64,000 nt of DNA, from positions 1-64,000 of the forward strand of contig CALGVO010000186.1 in NCBI GenBank assembly GCA_937930135.1. Direction: 5' to 3'. Shown here piece by piece: positions 35,528-45,800 of this stretch. The position numbers and the translations under genes are program-made. Under the pieces are notes generated by a model, which was not told the DNA's origin, did not search any database, and saw only the letters and a list, made by a program, of their open reading frames with translations. How positions within the stretch are numbered: the first letter of the stretch is position 1; each line of letters opens with the position of its first letter. Source of the stretch: an uncultured Synechococcus sp. GTDB lineage: Bacteria > Cyanobacteriota > Cyanobacteriia > PCC-6307 > Cyanobiaceae.

Positions 35528-36343
35528 ATGGCCCGTAAACACCGCCTGGATCTGCATCTGCTGACGCTGGGGCTGGTGCCGTCCCGTCAGCAGGCCCAGC
35601 AGTTGATCCGTGCCGGTCGGGTGCGGGATGGCCGCGGTCAGTTGCTCGATAAACCAGGTCAGGACGTGCCGACGGATCTGGAGGTGCACGTCGAGCAGCC
35701 ACCACGCTTTGTCTCCCGCGGTGGTGAGAAGCTTCTGGCTGCCCTCGAGGCTTTTCCCCTGAAGCTGGAGGGTCGGATCTGCCTCGATGGCGGCATCTCA
35801 ACCGGCGGATTCACCGACTGCCTCCTTCAGCATGGGGCTGCTCGGGTCTATGGCATTGATGTGGGCTACGGGCAGACGGCCTGGAGCCTGCGCACCGATG
35901 ATCGGGTGATCCTGCGGGAACGCACCAATCTCAGGCGGCTGACACCGGAGGATCTGTTCGACCCAGCGGATCCGCGACCGACTCTGGCGGTTGCGGATGT
36001 GTCCTTCATTTCACTGGGTTTGGTGCTGCCGGCATTACGAGGCCTGCTGCAAGCTGAGGGCTCCGAGGCTGTGGTGTTGGTGAAACCGCAGTTTGAAGTG
36101 GGGCGAGAGCGGGTCGGTAAAGGTGGTGTTGTGCGTGATCCCGACGCCCACGTTGTGGCCCTGCAGGGGGTGATCGCAGCAGCGGAGCCACTGGGTTGGA
36201 GTCCCCACGGTCTGGTGGCCTCCCCGATCACCGGCCCCGCCGGTAACCATGAATATTTGCTCTGGTTGGCTGAAGGGAAGCCCCAGACTCCCCTTCAGCT
36301 CCAGGCCATCGAGACGCTCGTGCGCACCACGCTGGCTGGATAA
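35528..36343 (+). CDS. tlyA: TlyA-family rRNA 2'-O-methyltransferase
   Basis: A 271-residue protein with an N-terminal S4 RNA-binding domain (residues about 5-65, with RQQAQQLIRAGRV) and a FtsJ-type methyltransferase domain: CLDGGISTGGFTDCLL (SAM-binding), VADVSF and VLVKPQFEVG, giving the K-D-K-E style catalytic set. TlyA homologues methylate the 2'-OH of cytidines in 16S/23S rRNA; old annotations call it hemolysin. ATG at 35528 begins the S4 domain. It converges with glnB, 10 bases apart. Confidence 0.9.
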   Translation: MARKHRLDLHLLTLGLVPSRQQAQQLIRAGRVRDGRGQLLDKPGQDVPTDLEVHVEQPPRFVSRGGEKLLAALEAFPLKLEGRICLDGGISTGGFTDCLLQHGAARVYGIDVGYGQTAWSLRTDDRVILRERTNLRRLTPEDLFDPADPRPTLAVADVSFISLGLVLPALRGLLQAEGSEAVVLVKPQFEVGRERVGKGGVVRDPDAHVVALQGVIAAAEPLGWSPHGLVASPITGPAGNHEYLLWLAEGKPQTPLQLQAIETLVRTTLAG

Positions 36344-36353
36344 CGGTTGACGC

Positions 36354-36698
<345 letters not shown>

Positions 36699-36732
36699 TC
36701 AGGTGGGGTGGCGTTCAGTCAGGGGCAGTGTG

Positions 36733-36960
36733 TCAGATCCGTTTCGTTGCTGAAAGGGCCGGAAGCTGACTCACCTGCAGACCTGCTGCAATGGCGTCGT
36801 GGCGTAGGGCTTCCGCATCGGCGGAGGGGAGAGTGACCAGCCCATCGGCGAGAAGATCCCAGTGCTCCGCTTCAAAATGGGTTTGGAGCCAGAGCATGCC
36901 GTGAACGGTCCCCGGGCGCAGTCGGATCGATGGGTTGGAGCTGTAGAGGCAAAGATCCAT
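36733..36960 (-). CDS. Hypothetical small protein
   Basis: About 75 residues beginning MDLCLYSSNPSIRLRPGT, then TVHGMLWLQTHFEAEHWDLLADG and a helical tail. The composition is that of a folded, soluble domain, but I do not recognise it. Start uncertain: ATG at 36960, ATG at 36984 and ATG at 37023 are in frame. It is downstream of the DUF4278 gene on the same strand, with a hairpin over its start region (36964-37005). Confidence 0.55.
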   Translation of the reverse strand: MDLCLYSSNPSIRLRPGTVHGMLWLQTHFEAEHWDLLADGLVTLPSADAEALRHDAIAAGLQVSQLPALSATKRI

Positions 36961-36963
36961 GAA

Positions 36964-37005
36964 AGACCCAGGCGATGAATCCATTACGGCGCTTCGCCCG
37001 GGTCT
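36964..37005 (-). other. Stem-loop between DUF4278 and the 75-residue gene
   Basis: A 12-bp stem (36964-36975 with 36994-37005) and an 18-base loop. In the minus-strand RNA all pairs form, one being G-U; on the plus strand that position would be an A-C mismatch, so the structure belongs to the minus-strand transcript. It could be a weak terminator (only UUUC follows) or a structure over a start codon. Confidence 0.5.
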
Positions 37006-37028
37006 GAGTTGTGCTTTTTGCAACCGAA

Positions 37029-37247
37029 TCAGGAGTTGACCTGGTTCTGGGCCTCAGCCTGGCGGTGCTCGTAGGTGGCGCCGCGATAGTGCAGCTCAAC
37101 GCCGGTCTCGGCAGCGGCGGCGTCATGACGCAGGGGGGCGTCGTAGTGCTGGCCGCGGTAAGTGTGATCCACCGCCTGCTTGCTGGGTTGCTCGTGCTGG
37201 CTGGCGTCGTAGGCGACGCCGCGGTAGGTGCGTTGTTGAACGGTCAT
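37029..37247 (-). CDS. DUF4278 family protein (YRG repeats)
   Basis: A 72-residue cyanobacterial protein with three short repeats of the form Y-R-G-x-x-Y (TYRGVAY, TYRGQHY, HYRGATY), the hallmark of DUF4278. It is soluble and polar, with no membrane segment. ATG at 37247. Function unknown. Confidence 0.85.
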   Translation of the reverse strand: MTVQQRTYRGVAYDASQHEQPSKQAVDHTYRGQHYDAPLRHDAAAAETGVELHYRGATYEHRQAEAQNQVNS

Positions 37248-37493
37248 GGTGGGAGCCTCGAAGGGTTGGAAAGTCCCCGATGGGTCGGGGCCGCTTCGAT
37301 GGAAGGAGCGTTGCTTCGCCTTGCGGAGGGGCTACTTCCGGCTGAACGACAGATGCGGAGCACCCGTCAAGCTCAACGTTTTGTCCTTCAATACACTTCT
37401 ACCCCATCGACGCTGTTCATGGTGAACGGTTTGCCTGTTTGTTTGTGAAAAGTTTGTGAGTTTGTAGCGTGCTGATGCTGTTGCGTCTGCGTG

Positions 37494-37937
37494 ATGAGTT
37501 CGTCCACCTCCTCTGACTCTGCTTCTCACTCCTCTTCAGGCTCCTCGTCCACGCGCACGCCCCTGTATGGCGAACGCGCCATCGCCGACGCGGAGTTGAT
37601 CTGTTTTGACAACCCCCGACCCGGCCGGCCCTATGAGATTGCGATCGAGCTGCCGGAGTTCACCTGTCTCTGCCCGTTTTCCGGTTATCCCGATTTCGCC
37701 GTTCTGCGCTTGCTCTACCAGCCCGGGCCCCGCGTGGTGGAGCTCAAGGCGATCAAGCTCTACGTGAACAGTTATCGCGATCGCACGATCTCCCATGAGG
37801 AGGTGACGAATCGGATCCTTGACGACCTGGTGACGGCCTGCGACCCGGTCTGGATGCAGCTGGAGGCAGATTTTCATCCGCGGGGCAATGTGCACACCGT
37901 GGTGCGCGTCACGCACGGCTCGCGACAGCCGTGCTGA
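37494..37937 (+). CDS. queF: NADPH-dependent 7-cyano-7-deazaguanine reductase
   Basis: Reduces preQ0 to preQ1 in synthesis of queuosine, the tRNA wobble base. The 147-residue protein is the short, unimodular Que[10 protein letters not shown] holds the Cys that attacks the nitrile, and [20 protein letters not shown] is the NADPH/substrate region. The Ser/Thr-rich first 25 residues are not conserved. ATG at 37494. I see no convincing preQ1 riboswitch in the 246 bases before it. Its end overlaps the convergent ccsB by 29 bases. Confidence 0.94.
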   Translation: MSSSTSSDSASHSSSGSSSTRTPLYGERAIADAELICFDNPRPGRPYEIAIELPEFTCLCPFSGYPDFAVLRLLYQPGPRVVELKAIKLYVNSYRDRTISHEEVTNRILDDLVTACDPVWMQLEADFHPRGNVHTVVRVTHGSRQPC

Positions 37938-39201
37938 TCAGTTCCGGCAGCTCCCGGGCGAAGCCCCCAAGGTTGCGGTTGCAGAGGCCAGCCACATGCA
38001 GCCGACGCCCATCAACATCCTGAATCGCCCACAGCTGTCGGGTGGCCACCATGCTCAGGCCGCCCCCGAGCAGGGTGATGGCAAAGCCTGCATACACCAG
38101 GGGAACACCTGGATCGCGCTTGAGCAAGAGCCCGCTGGCGGGAAGGATGCTCCACACCCGCACCGGCAGACCGTTGATCTCCGCGGCATCGCCACCAGGG
38201 CGCAGGGTCGCGAGGGCCTCCCCTCCTGCGCCGAACACCTGCACCGGCCCCTGTTCGCTGCTCACTGTCAGCAGCACTGGTTCGCTGCCATCCGGCCGGG
38301 TCGGCAGCACCAGGCCCCAGAGTTGTTCCCCCAGCTCGGGAAAGCTCTGCAGGGGCAGCTGCAGCTTCGGGCTGTTGCCCAGCTGCACGGTGATCGTTGC
38401 CAGTGACCAATCGGCCTGATACACCGTCATGCCGCGGTAGCGCAGCGGATGGTTGACGCTGATCTGCCGTTCGCTGTTGATGTCGTCGGGGCCCTGCAGG
38501 AGCAGCTGCGAGCGGAATTGTTCCGGCCGGCCGGCCGGGTCCCGATCGATCGCGAAGTCTTCCAGCGTGAGGGTGAGTTGGCTGTTGCCGGCGCGGTCGA
38601 GCAGGTCGAGGCTCCGGCCGGGAGCCAGGAAGCGTTCCAGCCGATGACCAGCCAGGGATCCCCAGGCGGCACCCAGCATGAGCAGCACCAGGCCGGTGTG
38701 CACCAGAAGGGGCCCGACCCGGCCCATGGTGCCGCGACGGGCCTGGATGCGCTTCTCTCCCTCCTGCACCTGCCAGCCCGATTGCCGCAACGTGTGGCTG
38801 AGCCTCAGAAGGGCCGCATCGGGATCGGGCAGGCTGACGCTCTGTGCCAGCGCCAGCTTGCTCAACTGGCGTGGTTCCCGGTAATCCACCCAACGCAGAG
38901 CCGCCTGCAGGGCCGGCCACTGCCGGCGCCAGCTGCAGAGGATCAGCGCCAGACCCAGCCAGGCCAGCAGTCCCAGAAACCAGGTGCTGCTGTACACGTG
39001 GTCGAGCTGGAGCGTCAGCATCCAGTCGCCGTTGATCAGGCCGAGCCAGGGGGTGGCGTTGAAGCGCTCCAGATAGAGCGCAGGGGCTTCGCCCTGGGGC
39101 AGGATTGTGCCAATGGCACTGGCCAGGGCGATGAGGAGCAGCAGTCCGATCGCCAGTCGCAGGTCTGACAGCAGGGCAGCCAGGCGGCGCATGGCAGTCA
39201 T
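37909..39201 (-). CDS. ccsB: Cytochrome c biogenesis protein CcsB (Ccs1/ResB)
   Basis: A membrane protein of the System II pathway that delivers heme to apocytochromes c on the lumenal side, together with CcsA. The 430-residue protein has three N-terminal hydrophobic segments, a large extracytoplasmic domain and a C-terminal helix, as in ResB/Ycf44. ATG at 39201 is used; ATG at 39192 is nearby. It follows ccdA by four bases on the same strand and overlaps the end of queF. Confidence 0.93.
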   Translation of the reverse strand: MTAMRRLAALLSDLRLAIGLLLLIALASAIGTILPQGEAPALYLERFNATPWLGLINGDWMLTLQLDHVYSSTWFLGLLAWLGLALILCSWRRQWPALQAALRWVDYREPRQLSKLALAQSVSLPDPDAALLRLSHTLRQSGWQVQEGEKRIQARRGTMGRVGPLLVHTGLVLLMLGAAWGSLAGHRLERFLAPGRSLDLLDRAGNSQLTLTLEDFAIDRDPAGRPEQFRSQLLLQGPDDINSERQISVNHPLRYRGMTVYQADWSLATITVQLGNSPKLQLPLQSFPELGEQLWGLVLPTRPDGSEPVLLTVSSEQGPVQVFGAGGEALATLRPGGDAAEINGLPVRVWSILPASGLLLKRDPGVPLVYAGFAITLLGGGLSMVATRQLWAIQDVDGRRLHVAGLCNRNLGGFARELPELISTAVASRA

Positions 39202-39205
39202 CGGT

Positions 39206-39826
39206 TCAGATCCAGTGGGAGAAGAGGGTGAGAGCACCGGTGGCGATGAGCACCATGCCGCTGATGGGGGGAACCCAGCGGCTGATCGGCCGCAGGGCGA
39301 GCAGACCCGGAACACTGGCGGCGGCACTGCCAGCCAGGAGCAGGGGCATCACCTGGCCGAAGCCGAAGCTGGTGAGCAACACCACGCCGATCAGGGGGCT
39401 GCCGCTGGTCGCGATCCAGCCCAGCAACACCGCCAGAACGGGGGTGGTGCAGGGCGATGCGGCCAGGCCGAAGGCCAGTCCTGCCGCGATCGGGGCCAGA
39501 GGGGCCGGCACGTTCTGAGACCAGTGCTGGGGATCGGGCCCTGCCGGAAGGGGGAGTCGGACCAGGCCGAGCAGGTTCAGGCCCATCACCAGGGCGAGAA
39601 CGGCCACCACAGTGGGGAGCGCATCGGGCACTTGTCCGTAGATGCGCCCCAGCAGACCGCTCAGGCTCCCCAGAATCACCAGCGCCGACACGATGCCGGA
39701 GCAGAAGAGCAGGCTGCGCTGCCAGGGAGCCTGGCGCCCTTCAAAGCCCGCCAGGTAAGCGAGGGTCACCGGCAGCAGGGAGAGGGAGCAGGGGCCGAGG
39801 CTGGTGAGGGCACCGCCGGCGAACAC
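39206..39826 (-). CDS. ccdA: CcdA-type thiol-disulfide transporter (cytochrome c assembly)
   Basis: Moves reducing equivalents across the thylakoid/plasma membrane to keep apocytochrome cysteines reduced. At least 206 residues with six hydrophobic segments; the paired cysteines are in [11 protein letters not shown] and ASPCTTPVL, typical of CcdA. The first canonical start is GTG at 39826, inside the first helix. The frame stays open to about 39937 with a plausible N-terminus (IINLDLPGLAQSSEQ) but only ATT/ATC/CTG codons, so the true start is probably upstream and non-canonical. Confidence 0.88.
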   Translation of the reverse strand: MFAGGALTSLGPCSLSLLPVTLAYLAGFEGRQAPWQRSLLFCSGIVSALVILGSLSGLLGRIYGQVPDALPTVVAVLALVMGLNLLGLVRLPLPAGPDPQHWSQNVPAPLAPIAAGLAFGLAASPCTTPVLAVLLGWIATSGSPLIGVVLLTSFGFGQVMPLLLAGSAAASVPGLLALRPISRWVPPISGMVLIATGALTLFSHWI

Positions 39827-39942
39827 CAGGCCTACCGTGACCGGCCCCGGTTGGGTGAGGGCCTGGGACAGCAGCTGCTCACTGCTCTGGGCAAGTCCGG
39901 GGAGATCGAGGTTGATGATCGCCTGAGGAAGGAAAATTCACC

Positions 39943-41193
39943 TTATCGAGCAGCTGGACCGCCCTGGGGCGACAGCTCGCTTGATCGTTTCAATCGACGC
40001 GATCCCACCAGACCGGTGGATTCCAGGGAGCAGCGGATCAGCAGACCAGCGATCAGGAGGCTCGACAGCAGGGAATTACCGCCGTAACTGATCATCGGCA
40101 AAGGCAGACCGGTGGTGGGCATCGAGCCGGAGGCCACGGCAAGGTTCATCACCGACTGCCCCACCAACAGGCTGGTGCAGCCGATCGCCGTGAGCCTGGC
40201 CTGATTGCTGCGGCAGCGCAGCGCCACCCGCAGGCCGAGGAAGCCCACCAGCATGAGAAAGAGGATCAGCATCAAAGAGCCAATGAAGCCGAATTCCTCC
40301 GCAAACACGGCAAAGATGAAATCGGTGCTTTGAATCGGCAGATACTGCAGTTTCTGGGTCGAGAGGCCGAAGCCTTCGCCAAACAGGCCACCCGAGCCGA
40401 TCGCCAGCAGGCTCTGCACGAGTTGATAGCCGTCGCCCTGGGGGTCCTGCCATGGGTCCAGGAAGGAGATCACCCGGAGGCGCTGATAGTCATTGATCAT
40501 GATGCTGGCCCAGCCCAGCAGCCCTCCCAGAAGCGCTGTGCCGAACAAGGTGCGCAGGCGGAGACCGGCGGAGAAGGCCATCAGCCACAGCAGGAGTCCG
40601 GTGAGGGCTGCGGTGCTCAGGTTCGGTTGCTTGAGGATCAGCAGGATGAGGGCTCCGAAACTGCCGAGCCAGAGCAGTTTCTGATCAGCGGCGCTGCGTT
40701 TCCAGTGCGAAAACAAACTGGCGGCCTGCAGCACCACAAACGGCTTCACCAATTCGGAGGGCTGGATCTGAACGGGGCCGATGACCAACCAGCGGCTGGC
40801 GCCATTCACCGTGCTTCCGAACACGAGGGTCGCTCCCACCAGCAGGATTCCCAGCCAGAGGGCAGGACCGGCAATCTTCATCCAGCGCCGGAGATCGGTG
40901 CTGATCGCGCTGATCAGCAGCACCCAGCTGGCACCCATCCAGATCAGCTGGCGTTTCACGTAGTAGGCCCCTTCGCCCATTTCCCGGCTTGCGACCCACC
41001 AGCTGGCGGAGGCCAGGATCAGCAGGCCGGCGATGCTCCAGATGGCGGTGAGGCTGATCAATAGCCTGGCTTCAGCAGGCCAGAGCGACCAATCGAGGGG
41101 CAGATGCCGCTGCCAGAAACCAGCAGACCGCTCGGTTGCCCGTTCGGCTGGCTGGCTTCTACGGGTGAGGACACGGGAACTACGCAACGCCAT
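39943..41193 (-). CDS. ftsW: FtsW, SEDS-family septal peptidoglycan polymerase
   Basis: An integral membrane lipid II polymerase (works with PBP3/FtsI) for septum synthesis. The 416-residue protein has about ten hydrophobic segments and SEDS features: GASRWLVIGPVQIQPSEL, TDFIFAVFAEEFG and the SYGGNSLL segment near the end. ATG at 41193 has GGAGGT nine bases upstream; ATG at 41211 adds six residues. RodA is the close alternative, but the long basic N-terminus and PSEL context fit FtsW. Its start faces the apcC terminator. Confidence 0.9.
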   Translation of the reverse strand: MALRSSRVLTRRSQPAERATERSAGFWQRHLPLDWSLWPAEARLLISLTAIWSIAGLLILASASWWVASREMGEGAYYVKRQLIWMGASWVLLISAISTDLRRWMKIAGPALWLGILLVGATLVFGSTVNGASRWLVIGPVQIQPSELVKPFVVLQAASLFSHWKRSAADQKLLWLGSFGALILLILKQPNLSTAALTGLLLWLMAFSAGLRLRTLFGTALLGGLLGWASIMINDYQRLRVISFLDPWQDPQGDGYQLVQSLLAIGSGGLFGEGFGLSTQKLQYLPIQSTDFIFAVFAEEFGFIGSLMLILFLMLVGFLGLRVALRCRSNQARLTAIGCTSLLVGQSVMNLAVASGSMPTTGLPLPMISYGGNSLLSSLLIAGLLIRCSLESTGLVGSRRLKRSSELSPQGGPAAR

Positions 41194-41243
41194 CGAGTCA
41201 TGACCTCCCATTCAGACGCCTGAGGGCGACTTTGCCAAGCCAC

Positions 41244-41268
41244 AAAAAAGCCCGACTTACGTCGGGCT
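41244..41268 (-). terminator. Rho-independent terminator of the apc operon
   Basis: An 8-bp perfect stem (41249-41256 with 41261-41268) with a TTAC loop; on the minus strand six T residues follow (41249-41244). It is 32 bases after the apcC stop. Confidence 0.9.
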
Positions 41269-41300
41269 CCAGACATTGGATTTGGTGAACTGATGAACGC

Positions 41301-41501
41301 TCAGTTGCCGACGTTCACCTGGGGACGCCCACTGCAGAGCTCAACCTTCAGGATGCGTCCACCCTGCTTCATGATGCGCTGCTGTTCAGCGAACCAGCTG
41401 TCGTAAGGCACCCACTTCGTGAAGAAGGTGTTTTGAAGTTCGCGCTGACTCCGGGTCTTTTCAGGACTTGGAATGCAGGCGGTGACTTTGAACAACCGCA
41501 T
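41301..41501 (-). CDS. apcC: Phycobilisome core linker ApcC (LC 7.8)
   Basis: A small linker that caps and stabilises allophycocyanin discs at the ends of the core cylinders. The 66-residue protein has the family start RLFKVTACIPSPEKTRSQREL and the FFTKWVPYD region. It follows apcB by five bases. Confidence 0.97.
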   Translation of the reverse strand: MRLFKVTACIPSPEKTRSQRELQNTFFTKWVPYDSWFAEQQRIMKQGGRILKVELCSGRPQVNVGN

Positions 41502-41506
41502 GGGAA

Positions 41507-41995
41507 TCAGTTGCCGAGGCCGGAGCAGATGTAATCGAAGTACACGCCCATTTCACGACCAGCATCGGGGCCGACCAGTGAAGCGGTGACTTCCTTCATG
41601 GCTTGAATGGCTTGCACAGTGGCACCAATGGGCACACCCAGAGAGTTGTAGGTCTCTTTGAGGCCGTTCAGCACGCGCTCATCCAGGATGGAGGTGTCGC
41701 CGGCGAGCATGGCGTAGGTGGAATACCGGAGGTAGTAATCCAGGTCGCGGATGCAGGCGGCGTAGCGGCGCGTGGTGTACATGTTGCCACCAGGACGGGT
41801 GATGTCCGAGTAGAGCAGAGCCTTGGCCACCGCATCTTTAATGATGGTGGAGGCGTTGGCACTAATGGTGGCAGCGGCCTTGACGCGCAGTTCGCCACTG
41901 GCGAAATAGCTCTCAAGGTTGCTCATCGACGCAGAGTCGAGATAGAGACCCTGAACGTCAGACTTGTTGATGACGTTGGTGATGGCGTCTTGCAT
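41507..41995 (-). CDS. apcB: Allophycocyanin beta subunit
   Basis: The beta chain of allophycocyanin, the main pigment protein of the phycobilisome core. The 162-residue globin-like protein binds one phycocyanobilin at Cys81 ([14 protein letters not shown]), and Asn71 is the conserved N-methylasparagine site. It follows apcA after 42 bases. Confidence 0.98.
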   Translation of the reverse strand: MQDAITNVINKSDVQGLYLDSASMSNLESYFASGELRVKAAATISANASTIIKDAVAKALLYSDITRPGGNMYTTRRYAACIRDLDYYLRYSTYAMLAGDTSILDERVLNGLKETYNSLGVPIGATVQAIQAMKEVTASLVGPDAGREMGVYFDYICSGLGN

Positions 41996-42037
41996 GGATC
42001 CGTGAAGGGGGGCGAGAAGGCGAGAAGTCGACGAAGG

Positions 42038-42523
42038 TCAGGCGAGAGCGCCCACCACGTAGTCGAAGTAGGTGCCAGCTTCTTCGGCATCAGTGCCGGT
42101 GAGAATGCCCATGGCCACCGCCTTCATTTCGCGGATCGCTTCAGCCATGGCTTCGAGGGGAGTGCCCAGGGCTCGATACATCTCGCGGGCGCCGATCACG
42201 CCGATCTCTTCGATCGGGGTGACGTCTCCAGCGACCACGCCGTAGGTGACGAGGCGCAGGTAATAGTCCATGTCGCGCAGGCAGGAGGCGGTCATTTCCT
42301 CGCCATAGGCATTGCCGCCGGGGGAGATGACGTCAGGGCGCTTCTGGAAGAGCTGGCCAGCGGCCTGCTTGACGATACGCTCTCTGCTTTCGCTGAGAAC
42401 CTGGGCGATGCGGAGGCGACGCTGACCGCCGGCGACGAACGCCTTGATCTGGTCGAGTTCGCCAGGGCTGAGGTAGCGGGCTTCGGCGTCCGCGTTGATG
42501 ATCGAGTTGGAGACGATGCTCAT
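42038..42523 (-). CDS. apcA: Allophycocyanin alpha subunit
   Basis: Pairs with ApcB in (alpha-beta)3 trimers of the core. The 161-residue protein starts [20 protein letters not shown] and carries the bilin at Cys81 ([14 protein letters not shown]). ATG at 42523; the longer frame to 42613 is non-conserved. A 349-base gap separates it from apcE. Confidence 0.98.
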   Translation of the reverse strand: MSIVSNSIINADAEARYLSPGELDQIKAFVAGGQRRLRIAQVLSESRERIVKQAAGQLFQKRPDVISPGGNAYGEEMTASCLRDMDYYLRLVTYGVVAGDVTPIEEIGVIGAREMYRALGTPLEAMAEAIREMKAVAMGILTGTDAEEAGTYFDYVVGALA

Positions 42524-42791
42524 GCAGTTCTGCCTCGAAACAAGCGGCCGCCCGAAGGAGACCGATATCCGGTGAGTGGTTGACGCGACCAGTGTGCCTG
42601 ATCGCCCCAGCATTCTGTGGCAGCGCTGAGAATCTCCCCCGGGGCCGGTAACAGTTCTTCACTCCGCCGTGAATCCTTAAGAGTCATTGCAGCGCAAGGG
42701 GTCTGCGGGGGCTCTGCCCATGGGACGGCAACAGCATTGATCAACACAATCGCCATCAATCTTGCCCTCTATTGATGACAACAAACGCAAG
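42524..42791 (-). promoter_or_regulatory. apcA leader and promoter region
   Basis: The 268 bases between the apcE terminator hairpin and apcA hold no reading frame that I trust. Because a terminator precedes it, a separate promoter for apcABC must lie here; I could not pick out specific -35/-10 boxes. Confidence 0.45.
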
Positions 42792-42824
42792 AAAAAGCCC
42801 CATGCACTCAAGTGTGCATGGGGC
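42792..42824 (-). terminator. Terminator/attenuator after apcE
   Basis: An 11-bp perfect GC-rich stem (42797-42807 with 42814-42824) with a TCAAGT loop; five T residues follow on the minus strand (42796-42792). It lies 48 bases after the apcE stop, so apcE and apcABC levels can differ. Confidence 0.88.
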
Positions 42825-42872
42825 GATTTGATCGGCAGATCCGACGCCGGCGCATGTGGCGCTGGCTTTGGA

Positions 42873-45800
42873 TCAGATGGCGCCTTTGAGCGGAGGGTTG
42901 AGGCCGGCATTGCCGCCATACAGCGCTGCGCCACGGTTAAAGCTCGCCATGGTGGTGCCGTCCTGGCTGTTCATGCCCTGGTAGCTCGGAACCTGATCGG
43001 CGCCGAAGGCATTGGCGTAAGCCTCGGAGCTCAGCAAGCGATCGATGGCGGACTGCTGGCCCTGCTTGACGCGCGTGGCCAGGAACACGCTCACTTCGCG
43101 GGGCAGCGGTGCCCGACCCAGCAGCGCCAGATGGGCTGCTGTCGCGGCCCGCAGTGGGGCCATGCGCCAGAGACGCTGCTGGAAAAGCTCACTCGCGGCC
43201 ACGCGGCCCACAAATTCGGCCACGCTGAGGCGGCGTTGACGGAACAGGGATTCCGCATCGCTGAGACGTTCCGACTCCACGGGCATGCGGTTGAGCAGCT
43301 GGCGATAGATCGCCTGAATCGCGGCTTCGATTTCGTTCGCGGTCGCGGCCTCCGCTAGGCGCAGGGGGCGATTGAGCCCCTGACGCCGGCGAAGGCCGGT
43401 GGGGCTGGCGCCGGCGAGAGCTTTGCGCATGGCGGTTTCGGCCGTTTCGGGGAGGCCGAAGCCGAAGCTGCTGCTGGAGCTGCTCCAGCTGGGGACTGCA
43501 CCTGCCGGCACGCTGGGTTGGGGCGCGACCGGTGCCACCGTTGAAGAAACGCTGCTCCAGCTGGGAGCTTGCCCACCGCCGGGCTGCCAGCGGGGTGAGC
43601 TCCAGCGACGGCGTGGTGTGGGCTGACTGCGCAGGCTTTCTGGGCCCTGCTGTTGCGCCGGGCGCATCTCCTGCACCTGGCCACCGGTGAGCTTGGCACT
43701 CCAGCTGCCGCGAACGACAGGCCGGTCGGCCAGATTGCGGCGCGTGAGATCGGCGCTGGAACGGAAGCCCTTCGGCTTCAACACATTGGGACGCTGATAG
43801 GTGGTGGCGACGCCCGCTGCAATCAGGTCAACGGGACGTTTGAGGGCCGGAACCCGACGCGTGCGCAGATCGGTGGGGGTGATGAACCGCTCATAGGGCA
43901 CGGTGTCTTCACCAAAGCAGTCGTTGTATTCGCTGCTGTTGATCAGCGCATCCACAACCCCGTAGAAACCCTGTTGCGCTGCCGTGTCAAACAGGGAATC
44001 GATCTCCCAGCGCCCGAAGGTGGGACGGCCGAGCAGGCGGCGATGCATCACCTCAATCGCTTTGGTGAGGTAAAGGCCACTCCAATAGCGACGGCGGAAG
44101 GCCTGGGAGCGGGCGACCTGGCGTACGAATTCACGCAGGCTGATGTCGCCGTTCTCCAGTTTGATCTCCTCCACCTTGTTGCGTTCGCCCTCGTAGCCGG
44201 CGCTGCCCAGCACCTGGACGTAAACGGCGTTGATCACCGCCTGGGTGCTGGATTCAGTGCCGCGAATGCTCGGTTGTCCAGCTCGCCTGGGGATGGAATT
44301 CCCGCCGGTGGCGATCTGCTGGAGACGCATCACCCTGGGGCCGACGCGGCGAGGCGTGCTGCCACGGAACTGGGGGCTGGCCATCTGACCGGGCTCCCGC
44401 ATGCCATTACCCACGAGGATCCTGCGGTTGTCGTAGCCGGCAGGGGCCGGGCGGGTGGCAACCGATGCGGTGGCGGAGGGGAAGATGGCGCCGTACTGAA
44501 TGCCTAGCGGGTCGTTGCCGCCGCCGTAGGCATGCTGGTCGCCGAAAGGTTGGCGGTAGGAGGCATAAAGGGTGACGTATTGGGGTGCACCTTCGAAGGG
44601 GGCGCTGAAGCGGAAGAGCTTGCGGTTCGAGCCCCAGCCTGCACTTTCCTGGGCTTCCTCGCCCAGGTCCCTCAGGAAGGGAACGGTTTCCTCGCCGAAG
44701 ACGCGCGCGTACTCCAGCGTGTTGATCAGCGCATCCACCAGACCGTTCAGCCCCTGGGCGCTGACGATGTCGAAGTAACGGGTGAATTCCTCGCGGGAGC
44801 TGATCCCGCGTCCGAGGAAGTGGCGGAAGGCGAGTTCCACGGCCCGGCTGTTGGAGAAGCGGGCGTAGAACTGTTGGCGGTACTCCTTGCTGCGGCCGAG
44901 GGCACGAATGAATTCGCGCATGGAGATGTCACCCTGGCGCACCTGGGTGGCCTCCACAGGGCAGGGACTTTGTGAATAGGCCTTGGTGATGTCGCGCTCG
45001 AACACCTGGCGATAGGCGGCGCGAACCACCTCGGCCTTCTGGGCACCGGTCATGGCCGGCTTCATTGTGTAACGCAGAGCTTTGCCCTTGGCGGCGAGGG
45101 CATAGATCGCCGGCAGTTGCAGGCCCTGGTTCTCGGGGCTGCCCAGACGCTGTCGGGCTGAAGGCGTTGGAATCGCCAGTTCTGCGAGCAGCACGTTGAA
45201 GCATTGCACGGTGAGGCGTCGCGCTTCCGGCTGCTGCTTGAGCAGGCTGGCTGCGGCAGCACGCATTTCCTGAAGTGCCACGTTGGTGGCGGCGAGGGAG
45301 CAGCCCTTTTCCAGCACGTCGCGCAGGCCGCGGGTGTTCACGGCAAGGATGCTGGGGTCACCCGCCACAAGGGCATAACCCACGTAGCGCAGGAACCAGC
45401 CGAGATCGCGGATGGATTTCCGCATTCGATCAGGGCCGTATTTAGCAACGCTGATCGGAGCAAATCCGGTCGGCAGCACCACGCGGACGTCAGCGTCTTC
45501 ACCACTGCCCTGGAGAAGGCGGCTGAGGAAGTTGCCGCGTCCGGCGGAGCCGTCAGCCCCGGTGAAGGTGCGCACTGACTGAGCGAATGCCACCTGATCC
45601 GATGCCAGCGGTGTGCCGTCGGCTGCGCTGCTCTCACCCGTGCTCAGGGGTGCGTCGAGGAACGACAGCGGCGTACCGCCGGCAAAAATCCGGTTGGCGG
45701 CTCGCGCCACGATCGCTTCGGCGTTGGCGGCAAGCACCTGGGCGGCAGCCAGACGATCCTGACCGCTACGGAAGAAGGTGACCAGGTTGTCGAGCTCCGC

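Noticed and set aside
37248..37493. Possible preQ1 riboswitch before queF
   Set aside because: I could not find the compact H-type pseudoknot pattern near the queF start; the region is simply a divergent promoter gap.
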